Shown one piece after another: positions 1-9,464 of a DNA stretch of 64,000 nt (position 1 is its first letter; every line of letters begins with the position of its first letter). Below the pieces are notes generated by a model. It saw nothing but the letters and a program-made list of their open reading frames with translations. It was not told where the DNA came from and did no database searches. Position numbers and translations under genes: made by a program. Location of the stretch: the NCBI GenBank assembly GCA_038109305.1, contig JAYNIR010000003.1, positions 62,001-126,000 of the forward strand, in the 5' to 3' direction. This stretch comes from UBA1479 sp038109305. GTDB taxonomy: Bacteria > Pseudomonadota > Alphaproteobacteria > Rhodospirillales > Casp-alpha2.

Positions 1-22
1 CAGTTCAGGCAGATCAAGCAGA

Positions 23-2263
23 TCAGGAAAACTTGCCCGACCGGGGGAAGCCCTTGGGCACGATCTGCCCCGACTGCGCCCTCTTGCCCCGCCACTTGCC
101 GATGTCCTGTTCGCCGCGCACCCCGCTGCCGGTCTGCCATGTCAGCCCTTCGGCCTTGACCACGGTGGTCACGTCCTTCAACCCGCCCTTGTTGTAGCGT
201 TGAAGGATGACGCCCTTGCCGCGGTTCATTTCCGGCAGTTCGGCAAGCGGGAACAAAAGCAGCTTGCGGTTTTCGCCGACGACGGCGACTTCCTTGGCAC
301 CTTCGGCAACCTCGCAAAGCGCCGTCGCTTCCTCGCCGATGCCGACGTTCAGGATTTGCTTGCCGTTTTTGGTCTGCGCCAGCAGCTCGTCGCCTATTAC
401 GATGAAGCCGTATCCCTTGTCCGACGCAACGACATATTTTTTGCCGGGGGCGTGGACGAACATGGCGACGGGGTCGTGGCCGTTCGGGATATCGACGATC
501 AGCCGCACCGGCTCGCCGTGGCCGCGCCCGCCGGGCAGCTTATCGCCCGAAAGCGAGTAGAACCGGCCGTTGGTCGCAAACACCAAAAACTTATCCGTCG
601 TCTGCCCGTGAACCAGGAATTTCAGCTTGTCGCCTTCCTTGAACTTCACGTCCTGCATGTTTTCGGCGTGGCCCTTGAGCGCGCGGATCCAGCCCTTTTC
701 CGACAACACGACGGTGATCGGTTCCTTTTCGACCATGGCGTCGAGCGGCACGATCTCGACCTTCGGCGCGCCGACGATGGTGGTCCGCCGCTTGCCCAGC
801 TCGGTCTTGGCGCCGAGGGCTTTTTGAATATCGGTGACTTCGCCGGCGATGGCCCTCCAGCGAAATTTCGCGTCCTTCAGCAGCTTTCGGATCGCCGTGC
901 CTTCCTTGGCGAGCGCGTCGTTCTCGGCGTGGATTTCCGTTTCCTCAAGCTTGCGCAACTGGCGAAGCCGCATGTCCAAAATCGCGTTGGCTTGAACCTC
1001 GGTGATCTTGAACCGCTTCATCAGTTTGATTTTGGGGTCGTCTTCCTCGCGGATGATCTTGATGACGAGGTCCAGGTTGAGGAACGCGATCAGCAGCCCG
1101 CCTAGAACTTCCAACCGCCGTTCGATTTTTTCCAACCGGAATTTTTTGCGCCGGACCAAAACCTCATGCCGGTGATCCAAAAACGCCTGCAGCACATCGC
1201 GGAGCGACATCACCCCCGGCGTGTTGGATTTATCCAGCACGTTCATATTCAGGTTGAACCGGGTTTCCAAATCGGTTTCGCGGAACAGGTGTTCCATTAG
1301 CGTATACGGGTCGACCGTGCGGCTTTTGGGCTCAAGCACGATGCGCACCAGTTCAGCCGATTCGTCGCGCACGTCGGCCAGGATCGGCAATTTCTTCTTG
1401 ATCACAAGATCGGCGATGCGCTCGATCAGTTTGGCTTTCTGGATTTGGTACGGGATTTCCGTAACCACGATTTGATACTGCCCCTGGGCGAGCTTTTCGA
1501 CCTCCCAGCGGGCGCGGAGCCGAAACACGCCCCGCCCGGTCTTATAAGCATCGACGGTCGCGGCGCGGTCTTCAATCAGAATGCCGCCGGTCGGGAAATC
1601 CGGCCCCGGGATCAGATCGACCAGCTTGTCGAAAGTGACCTTGGGAAACTTGATCAGATGCAACAGCGCCGCGCAGATTTCACCGACGTTATGCGGCGGA
1701 ATGTTGGTCGCCATGCCGACGGCGATGCCCGTGGCGCCGTTGGCCAAAAGGTTCGGGAAGTTGGCGGGCAGGACGATTGGTTCGCTTTCCTCCCCGTCGT
1801 AGGTCGCGCGGAAGTCGACCGTGGCTTCGTCGATGCCGTCCAACAGCGCCGCCGCGACGGCGGTCATGCGCGATTCCGTGTACCGCATGGCGGCGGCGTT
1901 ATCGCCGTCTATGTTGCCGAAGTTGCCCTGCCCGTCGACCAGCGGATAGCGCACGGCAAATTCCTGCGCCAAGCGCACCAGCGCTTCATAGACGGCGACG
2001 TCGCCGTGCGGATGGTATTTACCGATCACGTCGCCGACGACCCGAGCGCATTTTTTGTATCCGGTCGCGGGGTCTAGCTTCAACTGCCGCATGGCGTAAA
2101 GCAGCCGCCGGTGCACGGGCTTCAATCCGTCGCGCACATCGGGCAACGACCGCGCGACGATGGTCGACAGCGCATAGGCCAGATAGCGTTCGCTCAAGGC
2201 TTCGGCAAACGGGGTTTCGCGGATGTTGCCGTAGGGGGCACCCGGGGGCGACACGACCGACAT
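23..2263 (-). CDS. parC: DNA topoisomerase IV subunit A (ParC)
   Basis: Type IIA topoisomerase breakage-reunion subunit that, with ParE, decatenates replicated chromosomes. The 746-residue protein opens with the GyrA/ParC segment YALSTIVARSLPDVRDGLKP (about residues 30-49). The catalytic tyrosine is Tyr128 in AAMRYTESRM. The quinolone-region motif HPHGDVAVYEALV lies at about 84-96 and carries Val89 where E. coli ParC has Ser80, with the acidic Glu93 kept. A shorter, divergent C-terminal domain follows, typical of ParC rather than GyrA. It is the last gene of the same-strand run rpoZ to parC and is about 100 bases downstream of recO. ParC is preferred over GyrA because of the length and the recO-era neighbourhood. 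Confidence 0.93.
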   Translation of the reverse strand: MSVVSPPGAPYGNIRETPFAEALSERYLAYALSTIVARSLPDVRDGLKPVHRRLLYAMRQLKLDPATGYKKCARVVGDVIGKYHPHGDVAVYEALVRLAQEFAVRYPLVDGQGNFGNIDGDNAAAMRYTESRMTAVAAALLDGIDEATVDFRATYDGEESEPIVLPANFPNLLANGATGIAVGMATNIPPHNVGEICAALLHLIKFPKVTFDKLVDLIPGPDFPTGGILIEDRAATVDAYKTGRGVFRLRARWEVEKLAQGQYQIVVTEIPYQIQKAKLIERIADLVIKKKLPILADVRDESAELVRIVLEPKSRTVDPYTLMEHLFRETDLETRFNLNMNVLDKSNTPGVMSLRDVLQAFLDHRHEVLVRRKKFRLEKIERRLEVLGGLLIAFLNLDLVIKIIREEDDPKIKLMKRFKITEVQANAILDMRLRQLRKLEETEIHAENDALAKEGTAIRKLLKDAKFRWRAIAGEVTDIQKALGAKTELGKRRTTIVGAPKVEIVPLDAMVEKEPITVVLSEKGWIRALKGHAENMQDVKFKEGDKLKFLVHGQTTDKFLVFATNGRFYSLSGDKLPGGRGHGEPVRLIVDIPNGHDPVAMFVHAPGKKYVVASDKGYGFIVIGDELLAQTKNGKQILNVGIGEEATALCEVAEGAKEVAVVGENRKLLLFPLAELPEMNRGKGVILQRYNKGGLKDVTTVVKAEGLTWQTGSGVRGEQDIGKWRGKRAQSGQIVPKGFPRSGKFS

Positions 2264-2364
2264 GAAGGCTCCAATCAGATAAATGGTTCAGCCGGGCGGC
2301 CCCGACTTAACAGCAGCCGCCCATAAAAACTTGGGCCGATATAGTACTTGCGCGGGTTTGCCCG

Positions 2365-3111
2365 TCAACGAATGGGGGTTTGCTTGCCTGTGGATTGCCG
2401 CTTGGCCAGGCTTTCCATGAGCCGATCCCTGGCGGACAGCCGGTTTCGCGCGCCTGAGAGCGCGTGGCTTTCCAGGAAGTATCCGGTCAGCCTGAGCCCC
2501 TGCAACAGATCAGGGGGCGAAATCGGCCCGCCGGATTCGAGCAAAAATCCCGGCAGCACCAACATCCGCCCGGCATAGGGCGCGGCGGCCTCGGCCGAGA
2601 CGGCGCGGCCGCTTTTCGGCGATACGTGGGTCAGGTTTTCCGTCGCGCCGGTCGCGGCGCAGGCGGAAAGATCGAGCCCGAAGCCGAGTTCGCCTAGCAC
2701 GCCCAGTTCCCAGCGCACGTAGGCGGCAACGACGCCCGGGTCTTCCAGCGCCGTCAGCAATCCGGCCAGCCCGTGAAAAATTTCCGGGTGCGGTTCGCCT
2801 TCGGGCAGCAGTGTATCGACCACCCCCGCCGCCGCCGCCAGCACGGCAAGCCCGTCGCCGCCCGCAGCACCCACCGCGCCGGATGAACGGACCAGTTCGC
2901 AAGTGAACGCACCCAGGTGTTCTTCGAGCCGGCCGCGCCAGGTGACTTCCAACAAATTTCCGGGTTGCAACTGCCCCCGATGCCGCCTGCCCGCGCCGCC
3001 TCGGACAAGACCCGAGGCGCGGCCCCGGGTTTCAGTCAGCACGTTCAGGATGACCGCGTTTTCGCCGTGCTTGCGGGTGGTCAGCACATAGGCCCGGTCG
3101 CGCCATTCCAT
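2365..3111 (-). CDS. recO: DNA repair protein RecO
   Basis: Recombination mediator of the RecFOR pathway that anneals SSB-coated DNA and helps load RecA. The 248-residue protein starts MEWRDRAYVLTTRKHGENAV, the usual RecO opening that forms the N-terminal OB fold, and continues with LTETRGRASGLVRGG (about 26-40). The C-terminal half is the helical RecO domain, with the conserved WELGVLGELGFGLDL segment around residue 150. It lies between era (32 bases upstream) and parC on the same strand, the common alphaproteobacterial order. Start and length fit the family. Confidence 0.93.
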   Translation of the reverse strand: MEWRDRAYVLTTRKHGENAVILNVLTETRGRASGLVRGGAGRRHRGQLQPGNLLEVTWRGRLEEHLGAFTCELVRSSGAVGAAGGDGLAVLAAAAGVVDTLLPEGEPHPEIFHGLAGLLTALEDPGVVAAYVRWELGVLGELGFGLDLSACAATGATENLTHVSPKSGRAVSAEAAAPYAGRMLVLPGFLLESGGPISPPDLLQGLRLTGYFLESHALSGARNRLSARDRLMESLAKRQSTGKQTPIR

Positions 3112-3143
3112 GGCTTAGGCCGCCTCAAAGACGAAGGCGGGCG

Positions 3144-4067
3144 TCATGCGTCGTAATCCAGCCCCCATTCCGAATAGCGCTCCCGGTCATCTTCCCAGTT
3201 TCTGCGCACCTTGACGCGTATGAACAGGTGGACGGTCGTCTCCAGCATCCCGCCCAGTTCTTCCCGCGCCTGGGCACCGATGCGCTTGATCATATCGCCA
3301 CGCTTGCCCAACACGATGCCCTTTTGGCTGTCGCGGTCGACATAAATCACCTGATGCACGGCGGCGGAGCCGTCCTTTCGGGTTTCCCATTCCTCGGTCT
3401 CAACCGCGATCTTGTAGGGCATTTCCTGATGCAGGTTGAGGAACAATTTCTCCCGCGTGATTTCGGCGGCCAGCAGCCGCGCCGGCATGTCAGATATTTC
3501 ATCTTCGGGGAACAACCACGGGCCTTTCGGCACGGCGGCCGCGAACACATGCGCCAGATCGGCGACGCCGTCGCCGGTTTTCGCCGAGACCATGAACGCA
3601 TCGGTAAAGGCGCCTGTCTGCATCAGGCTTTCGGCGAGCGCCAGAAGTTTCGGCTTCGGCACCGCGTCGATTTTGTTGAGCACTAGATAACCCTGCCGTT
3701 TTTCCGTGACCAGCCGGTCGACGATGGCCCGCGTCTTGCCGTCGAGCCCCGCCGTCGCGTCGACGACCAGGGCCAACCGGTTGGCGTCCTGCGCGCCCGA
3801 CCAGGCGGCGGCGACCATGGCGCGGTCAAGCCGCCGTTTGGGCTCGAAGATGCCCGGCGTGTCGACCAGCGCGACCTGGGCCGGGCCGTCGATGAAAATA
3901 CCCAGGACGCGGGTGCGCGTCGTCTGCACCTTGGGCGACACGATGGAGACCTTGGCGCCGACCAGCCGGTTGACCAGCGTCGATTTGCCGACGTTAGGCG
4001 CGCCCAGGATGGCGATGAACCCGGCCCGCGTCGGGGTGGCGGGCGTCACGGCGTCGGCGCCGCTCAC
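3144..4067 (-). CDS. era: GTPase Era
   Basis: Ras-like GTPase that binds 16S rRNA and assists 30S subunit maturation. Walker A GAPNVGKST, switch motif DTPGI and specificity motif NKID are visible, followed by the C-terminal KH domain with GKRGDMIKRIGAQAR. The start chosen is GTG at 4067, which overlaps the rnc stop as GTGA. It gives 307 residues, the normal family length. The frame is open further upstream but encodes arginine-rich sequence unlike Era there. The GTGA overlap with rnc implies translational coupling; the pair rnc-era is conserved in proteobacteria. Confidence 0.95.
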   Translation of the reverse strand: MSGADAVTPATPTRAGFIAILGAPNVGKSTLVNRLVGAKVSIVSPKVQTTRTRVLGIFIDGPAQVALVDTPGIFEPKRRLDRAMVAAAWSGAQDANRLALVVDATAGLDGKTRAIVDRLVTEKRQGYLVLNKIDAVPKPKLLALAESLMQTGAFTDAFMVSAKTGDGVADLAHVFAAAVPKGPWLFPEDEISDMPARLLAAEITREKLFLNLHQEMPYKIAVETEEWETRKDGSAAVHQVIYVDRDSQKGIVLGKRGDMIKRIGAQAREELGGMLETTVHLFIRVKVRRNWEDDRERYSEWGLDYDA

Positions 4068-4774
4068 GCGCCGCCCCCGCCTTCGCTTTCCCAAGCCGCC
4101 AGCATGGCGACGGCGGCGGCCTGTTCGGCGGCCTGCTTGGACGTTCCGGCACCGACTTCGGACGGGCGGCGGTCGACGGCGACGCGGACCCGGAATTCCG
4201 GCTGATGATCGGGGCCAGTGCGGTCGACGACCGTGTACTGCGGCAACCGTCGGTCGTGTTTCTGGCAAAGTTCCTGAAGCCGGGTCTTGGGGTCTTTTTC
4301 AGGCCGTTTCTGGCGGCGGATCATGTCTTCCCAGGCGCGGGAGACAAAGGCGAACGCGGGATCAAACCCGCCATCCAGAAAGATCGCGCCGATCACCGCT
4401 TCGCAGGCGTCGGCCAGGATCGAGGGGTTTTCCTGCCCGCCGGTCGATGCCTCGCCGGTGGAAACGGTGATGTAGGGGCCGAGCCCGATGACGCCCGCGA
4501 TTTCGGCCAGCGCATCGCGGTTGACCAGCCCCGTGAAGCGGTATCCGAGATCGCCTTCAAGTTCGTTGGGATAGCGGGCGAACAGAATTTTCGCGACGCA
4601 GAGGCCTAACACCCGGTCGCCCAGAAATTCCATCCGTTCGTTTGATTTAAGCCGGTCGGACTTGCTGCTGGCGTGGGCTAGCGCCCGGCGCAGCAGGGAT
4701 TGGTCCTTAAACCGGTGGCCGAGCATCGCTTCAAGCGCGCCCAGTCTGTCCGCGTTGCCGTCCGCCGCCGTCAT
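4064..4774 (-). CDS. rnc: Ribonuclease III
   Basis: Double-strand-specific endoribonuclease that processes rRNA precursors and structured mRNAs. The signature NERMEFLGDRVLG (about 45-57) contains the catalytic acidic residues, and a second acidic patch is in DACEAVIGAIFLD (about 123-135). A double-stranded RNA-binding domain fills the C-terminus (about 160-230), ending SKQAAEQAAAVAMLAAW. The 236-residue length is normal. The start overlaps the lepB stop by four bases (ATGA) and the stop overlaps the era GTG start, so lepB, rnc and era are probably translated from one coupled message. Confidence 0.95.
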   Translation of the reverse strand: MTAADGNADRLGALEAMLGHRFKDQSLLRRALAHASSKSDRLKSNERMEFLGDRVLGLCVAKILFARYPNELEGDLGYRFTGLVNRDALAEIAGVIGLGPYITVSTGEASTGGQENPSILADACEAVIGAIFLDGGFDPAFAFVSRAWEDMIRRQKRPEKDPKTRLQELCQKHDRRLPQYTVVDRTGPDHQPEFRVRVAVDRRPSEVGAGTSKQAAEQAAAVAMLAAWESEGGGGA

Positions 4775-5505
4775 TCAATCCCTTGGAATATCCGCTCGAA
4801 CCGGAGCGTTTCGGGCCAACGCCAGAACTTCCAGAGCGAATCCTTCGTCGACAGGAACAGGAACTCCGCCCGGCCCACAAGGTTCACCTTGGGAATGTAG
4901 CCGACGTTGGTGAACCGGCTGTCGTTGGACTGGTCGCGGTTGTCGCCCATGGCGAAGTAGGTGTTGGGCGGGACCTTGAAGACCGGCGTGTTGTCGACGC
5001 CGGGGTAGCTGTCGGATTCTTCCAGGATGTAGTGGACCTTACCGTTCGGCAAAGTCTCCCGGTACATGGGCACGCGCCGGGTCGCGCCGAAACTGTCGGT
5101 CTGAACGAAGTCCTCGACCCGTTCGCGCTTCACCGGTTTGCCGTTGATGTGCAGGATGCCGTTGACGACCTGAATAGTATCGCCCGGCAGGCCGATCACG
5201 CGCTTGATGAAATCGGTTTCATTGTCGGCCGGCAACTTGAAGACCATGACGTCGCCGCGTTCGGGTTCATCGAACAGCACCCGGCCCGGGATGACCGGCA
5301 GGCTCAGAGGCAGCGAATGGCGGCTGTACCCATAGGATGCCTTGGACACGAACAGGTAGTCGCCGATCAGCAGCGTCGGCAACATGGATTCTGACGGGAT
5401 GTTGAACGGCTCATACGCGAACGTCCGGACGAACAACGCGATCAGGACGGCGTAGACCACCGTCCGCATGGTTTCGCCGAAGCCGCCGGGGTTGTTGTCG
5501 CTCAT
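4771..5505 (-). CDS. lepB: Signal peptidase I
   Basis: Membrane serine protease that removes signal peptides from Sec- and Tat-exported proteins on the periplasmic face. After MSDNNPGGFGETMR comes one membrane helix (about 14-30), then the catalytic serine in PSESMLPTLLIGDYLFVSK, the general-base lysine in DFIKRVIGLPGD, and the family box MGDNRDQSNDSRF. The ATG at 5505 is preferred over an in-frame start 150 bases upstream because the upstream residues look like untranslated sequence and the family begins close to the membrane helix. Length is 244 residues. The stop overlaps rnc as ATGA. Confidence 0.94.
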   Translation of the reverse strand: MSDNNPGGFGETMRTVVYAVLIALFVRTFAYEPFNIPSESMLPTLLIGDYLFVSKASYGYSRHSLPLSLPVIPGRVLFDEPERGDVMVFKLPADNETDFIKRVIGLPGDTIQVVNGILHINGKPVKRERVEDFVQTDSFGATRRVPMYRETLPNGKVHYILEESDSYPGVDNTPVFKVPPNTYFAMGDNRDQSNDSRFTNVGYIPKVNLVGRAEFLFLSTKDSLWKFWRWPETLRFERIFQGIE

Positions 5506-5590
5506 CTCGCCGATCCGATCCTGCCCTGCCGGGGGCGCCGCAACGGCGCCTCTGGACCGGGGGGACTTAAACGTCGCAAACCGGCCCAGG

Positions 5591-6001
5591 TCAAGAGGAT
5601 TGCGCCTCTGGCACGGCGGAAATAATAACCATTGCGTGGGCCATGGGGTATTCATCCGTCTGCGACACGTCGACCCGGGCGGTCATGCCGTCCGGGATCA
5701 GGGAATTCAGCCGTTTGAGCGCGCCGCCAGTAAGTTTCATAAAAGGCTGGCCGGTCGGCAGGTTGGCGACAACCATGTCGCGCCAGAAGACGCCCTGGCG
5801 AAACCCGGTGCCGAGCGCCTTGGCGCAGGCCTCCTTGGCGGCGAAGCTCTGCGCGAAGGACGACGCCAGGTTCTGCCGGCGGTAGGCCTTTTTCTGTTCG
5901 ATGTCGTCGAACAGGCGGTCGATGAACCGCGCGCCGAACCGCTCCAGCGTTTTTTCAATGCGGCGGATGTCGCACAGGTCCGTTCCGATGCCGATGATCA
6001 T
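5591..6001 (-). CDS. acpS: Holo-[acyl-carrier-protein] synthase
   Basis: Transfers 4'-phosphopantetheine from CoA to acyl carrier protein, activating fatty acid synthesis. The start MIIGIGTDLCDIRRIEKTLE carries the magnesium-binding aspartate. The second motif FAAKEACAKALGTGF (about 56-70) carries the catalytic and metal-binding Lys-Glu. The ATG at 6001 yields 136 residues, the normal length. The frame stays open further upstream, but that part overlaps the end of pdxJ and is not AcpS-like. The order pdxJ-acpS-lepB is a standard proteobacterial arrangement. Confidence 0.94.
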   Translation of the reverse strand: MIIGIGTDLCDIRRIEKTLERFGARFIDRLFDDIEQKKAYRRQNLASSFAQSFAAKEACAKALGTGFRQGVFWRDMVVANLPTGQPFMKLTGGALKRLNSLIPDGMTARVDVSQTDEYPMAHAMVIISAVPEAQSS

Positions 6002-6042
6002 GGTTGGCTGGTCACCTGGATATTCCCGTCCGGTCCTGAACG

Positions 6043-6807
6043 TCAGGCCGACCGCGCGCCCAGGCTTTCCGCCCGCGCCTTGTCCATCAGCGCGCGCATG
6101 CGCTTGATGCTGCTTTCCAGCCCACCGAAGATCGCCTCGCCGATCAGAAAGTGGCCGATGTTCAGTTCGACGATGGTCGCGATCGCCGCGATGTCGCCGA
6201 CCGTGTCGAAGGTCAGGCCGTGACCGGCATGACATTCAAGCCCGATGTCGGCAGCGTGTTTCACCGCCGTTTCGATGCGCGCCAATTGCGATTTGCGGGC
6301 GGCGCCCTCGGTCTCGCAATAGGCGCCAGTGTGCAGTTCGACCACTGGCGCGCCCAATCGCCTGGCGGCATCCAGTTGCGCCGGGTTCGGTTCGACGAAC
6401 ATGGAAACCCGGATGCCCGCATCGACCAGACGGCGGACATAGGGTTCCAGGTGCTTGGCCCCTCCGGCGACGTCGAGCCCGCCTTCGGTTGTCCGTTCCT
6501 CGCGCTTTTCCGGCACGATGCAGGCGGCATGCGGTTTGTGGCGCAGCGCGATTTGCAGCATTTCTTTCGTCGCCGCCATTTCCAAATTCAGCGGCAGATC
6601 AATTTCCTTTTCGAACCGCGCGATGTCGTCGTCGGAAATATGCCGGCGGTCTTCGCGCAGGTGCGCGGTGATGCCGTCGGCCCCAGCCGTCGCCGCCGCT
6701 TGCGCGGCGCGGATCGGGTCCGGGTGGCGGCCACCGCGGGCGTTGCGGATGGTCGCGACGTGATCGATGTTGACGCCAAGTCTGAGGAATGTGTTTTTTT
6801 CCGCCAT
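6043..6807 (-). CDS. pdxJ: Pyridoxine 5'-phosphate synthase
   Basis: Condenses 1-deoxyxylulose 5-phosphate with 3-amino-2-oxopropyl phosphate to form pyridoxine 5'-phosphate in the DXP-dependent vitamin B6 pathway. Family motifs are plain: LGVNIDHVATIRNARGG (about 10-26, catalytic His), ITAHLREDRRHI, and ECHAGHGLTFDTV near residue 200. The TIM-barrel protein is 254 residues. Its start is 10 bases below the rsh stop and acpS follows after 41 bases, so it sits inside the co-directional cluster. Confidence 0.95.
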   Translation of the reverse strand: MAEKNTFLRLGVNIDHVATIRNARGGRHPDPIRAAQAAATAGADGITAHLREDRRHISDDDIARFEKEIDLPLNLEMAATKEMLQIALRHKPHAACIVPEKREERTTEGGLDVAGGAKHLEPYVRRLVDAGIRVSMFVEPNPAQLDAARRLGAPVVELHTGAYCETEGAARKSQLARIETAVKHAADIGLECHAGHGLTFDTVGDIAAIATIVELNIGHFLIGEAIFGGLESSIKRMRALMDKARAESLGARSA

Positions 6808-6817
6808 TGTTTTTTTC

Positions 6818-8980
6818 CTAACCGCGCGCGCGTTCGACCGAGTTCACCGCCGGCGACGCGCGCAACGCCGCGATGATTTCCGTCAAGTGTTTGACGTCCC
6901 GCACCTCGACATCGATCAGCATGTCGAAAAAGTCCTGCGACCGGTCGAGAATTTTCAGGTTCGAAATGTTGCCGTCGTTCTTGGCGATCATGGTCGACAG
7001 ATCCCCCAGGCTGCCGGGCGTGTTGGCGACGGTGACGTAAACCCGACCGACGTGCAGGTCGTGGGACGTTTCCTCCCGGTCCCAGGCCAGGTCGAGCCAG
7101 CGCTCCGGTTCGTCGACGAAATCCTTCAAGGTGTCGCAATCGATGGTGTGAACGGTGACGCCGCGGCCCGTGGTCACGATGCCGACGATGCGGTCGCCCG
7201 GCAGCGCGTGACAACAACCGGCGAAATGCATGGCCATGCCGGGGATCAGGCCCTGGATCAGCACCCCCGCATTCTTGCCTTTCTTCTGAGCCTCCGAGCG
7301 GGCGCGCGACAACGGCACCACGGTGTCGTCGCCGTCGGCCTTTTTCGATTTGCGTTTGACGCCGGGGAACACGGCCTCCAGCACCGCGCGGGCGGCAAGG
7401 TGGCCGATGCCGACCTGAACCAACAGGTCCTCGATGGTTTCCTGATCCAACTTTTTCAGGACGCCCTGAAGGCCCTTGTCGGTCAGTTCAAAGTCGTTTT
7501 CCTTGAACGCGCGCTGCAGGATAGAGCGGCCGAGTTTGGCGTATTCGTCCCGTTCTTTCAGGCGCACAAACCGGCGGATGCGGGCCCGCGCCTTGCCCGA
7601 AACGACGAAGCGCTCCCACGTCGGATTGGGCGTCTGCGCCTTGGAGGTAACGATTTCCACCTGGTCGCCGTTCCGGAGTTCGGTCCGGAGCGGCATCATG
7701 CGGCCGTTGATCTTGGCGCCAACGCAATGGTCGCCGACCTCGGAATGGACGGCATAGGCGAAGTCGACGGTGCTGGCGCCGCGCGGCAGGTTGATCAAGT
7801 CGCCCCGGGGCGTGAAGCAGAACACCTGATCCTGGAACATTTCCATCTTGGAATGTTCCAGGACTTCCTCGGGATCGGACGCGTGTTCCAGAATGTCCAG
7901 AAGTTCGCGCAGCCAGCGGTATTGCTTGCCGTCGCTGGCGACGCCGCCTTGTTTATAATTCCAATGGGCCGCGACCCCGAATTCGGCGATGTCGTGCATG
8001 GCGCGGGTGCGGATCTGCAACTCGATGCGCTGATTGTGCGGCCCGAACACCCCGGTATGAAGCGACTGATAACCGTTCGGCTTGGGCATGGAGATATAGT
8101 CTTTGAAGCGGCCGGGCACGACGCGGTAGGCGTCGTGCGCGATGCCGAGCGCGCGGTAGCAATCGTCCTTTTCCTTGACGATCACGCGGAACGCCATGAT
8201 GTCGGACAGTTGTTCGAACCCGACATCGTGTTTCTGCATTTTGCGCCAGATGGAATAGGGCGACTTTTCCCGGCCGTGAACCTCGGCCTTGACGCCGGCG
8301 CCCGCCAGCACGCGGGAGATTTCGGCGATAATCTTGGGCACCAGTTCGCCGCCCTGTTCGCGCAGCGTCTCCAGCCGGGTCACGACGGCGCGGCGGGCTT
8401 CCGGACTCAACTGCTCGAACGCCAAATCCTCAAGCTCGGTCTTGATTTCCTGCATGCCGATGCGTTCGGCCAGCGGCGCATAGATTTCCATGGTTTCAAG
8501 GGCGATGCGGCGGCGTTTGTCCTCGCTCTTGATGTAATGCAGCGTCCGCATGTTGTGCAGCCGGTCGGCCAGTTTGACCAGCAGCACCCGGATGTCTTCC
8601 GACATGGCGAGCACCAGCTTGCGGAAGTTTTCCGCCTGCTTGTCTCGGTCGGACTGGAACTCGATGCGGGTCAGCTTGGTGACGCCGTCGACCAGTTGCG
8701 CCACCTCGTCGCCGAAATGACCTTTGATTTCGGCCATGGTGGCCGGGGTGTCTTCGATGGTGTCGTGCAGCAGCGCCGTAATGATGGTGGCGCTGTCGAC
8801 CCGGTAAGCGGTCAGGATGCCCGCGACCTCGATCGGATGGGAAAAATACGGGTCGCCGGAGGCCCGCACCTGCGAGCCGTGCATCTTCATGGCATAGACG
8901 TAGGCACCGTTGATCCCCGCCTCTTCGGCGCTGGGATCATAGGCTTTCACCCGTTCAACAAGTTCGAACTGCCGGATCAC
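6818..8980 (-). CDS. Bifunctional (p)ppGpp synthetase/hydrolase (Rsh)
   Basis: Long RelA/SpoT homologue that makes and degrades the alarmone (p)ppGpp. The order is an N-terminal HD hydrolase domain with FSHPIEVAGI and LLHDTIEDTPA (about 45-80), a synthetase domain with YSIWRKMQKHDVGFEQLSDI and FRVIV (about 235-265), a TGS domain (about 390-450), and a C-terminal ACT domain with VANTPGSLGDLSTMIAKN. Both catalytic halves look intact, as expected for the single Rsh of alphaproteobacteria. The start is GTG at 8980, giving 720 residues and the usual MIRQFELVERV opening. It lies 67 bases downstream of rpoZ, the order seen in many proteobacteria. Confidence 0.94.
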   Translation of the reverse strand: MIRQFELVERVKAYDPSAEEAGINGAYVYAMKMHGSQVRASGDPYFSHPIEVAGILTAYRVDSATIITALLHDTIEDTPATMAEIKGHFGDEVAQLVDGVTKLTRIEFQSDRDKQAENFRKLVLAMSEDIRVLLVKLADRLHNMRTLHYIKSEDKRRRIALETMEIYAPLAERIGMQEIKTELEDLAFEQLSPEARRAVVTRLETLREQGGELVPKIIAEISRVLAGAGVKAEVHGREKSPYSIWRKMQKHDVGFEQLSDIMAFRVIVKEKDDCYRALGIAHDAYRVVPGRFKDYISMPKPNGYQSLHTGVFGPHNQRIELQIRTRAMHDIAEFGVAAHWNYKQGGVASDGKQYRWLRELLDILEHASDPEEVLEHSKMEMFQDQVFCFTPRGDLINLPRGASTVDFAYAVHSEVGDHCVGAKINGRMMPLRTELRNGDQVEIVTSKAQTPNPTWERFVVSGKARARIRRFVRLKERDEYAKLGRSILQRAFKENDFELTDKGLQGVLKKLDQETIEDLLVQVGIGHLAARAVLEAVFPGVKRKSKKADGDDTVVPLSRARSEAQKKGKNAGVLIQGLIPGMAMHFAGCCHALPGDRIVGIVTTGRGVTVHTIDCDTLKDFVDEPERWLDLAWDREETSHDLHVGRVYVTVANTPGSLGDLSTMIAKNDGNISNLKILDRSQDFFDMLIDVEVRDVKHLTEIIAALRASPAVNSVERARG

Positions 8981-9047
8981 GGGCCGCGTCCTCTTGCACT
9001 AAGGGCCGGGACGCGGAAACCGGCGCACACGGCACCGGCGCGGTAAA

Positions 9048-9464
9048 TCAATCTTCGATTTCGATTTCCGCGTCCTGGAACACCACATTGGGTCCCATGG
9101 TAGCAGCATCGGACGCTTCGTCCACGTCCAAACCTTCCTCGTCGTCTTCGTCGTCGTCCATGGCGGCGGCGGGTTTGGTGGCGGCGATCCGGGGCGGTTC
9201 CGTCGGCTGCTCGAGGTCTTCGATCGATTCCTCGATCTGGACGTATTTCTGCAGGCCCTTGATCAGGGCTTCTTCCAGGTGGCCCAGATCGATGGTTTCA
9301 TCGGCGATTTCGCGAAGCGAGACCACCGGGTTCTTGTCGTTGTCGCGGTCCAGGGATAGCGGCGCGCCGGCGGAAATGTGCCGCGCCCGCTGGGCCGCAA
9401 GGACCACCAGCTCAAAGCGGTTCGGGATTTTGACGACACAATCTTCGACCGTTAATCGGGCCAT
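9048..9464 (-). CDS. rpoZ: RNA polymerase omega subunit
   Basis: Small subunit that helps assemble RNA polymerase through beta-prime. The protein starts MARLTVEDCVVKIPNRFELV and continues with AAQRARHISAG, the conserved omega core (about 1-60). A long acidic tail follows (about 100-138, rich in Asp and Glu), common in alphaproteobacteria. Total length is 138 residues. It is the first gene of the minus-strand cluster that continues into rsh. Upstream (9465-9680) is a non-coding stretch shared with the divergent dioxygenase remnant. Confidence 0.94.
   Translation of the reverse strand: MARLTVEDCVVKIPNRFELVVLAAQRARHISAGAPLSLDRDNDKNPVVSLREIADETIDLGHLEEALIKGLQKYVQIEESIEDLEQPTEPPRIAATKPAAAMDDDEDDEEGLDVDEASDAATMGPNVVFQDAEIEIED

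Noticed and set aside
6767..9046. Very long open frame on the plus strand opposite rsh (759 codons).
   Set aside because: It mirrors the codon structure of a clear Rsh gene in GC-rich DNA and resembles no protein family.
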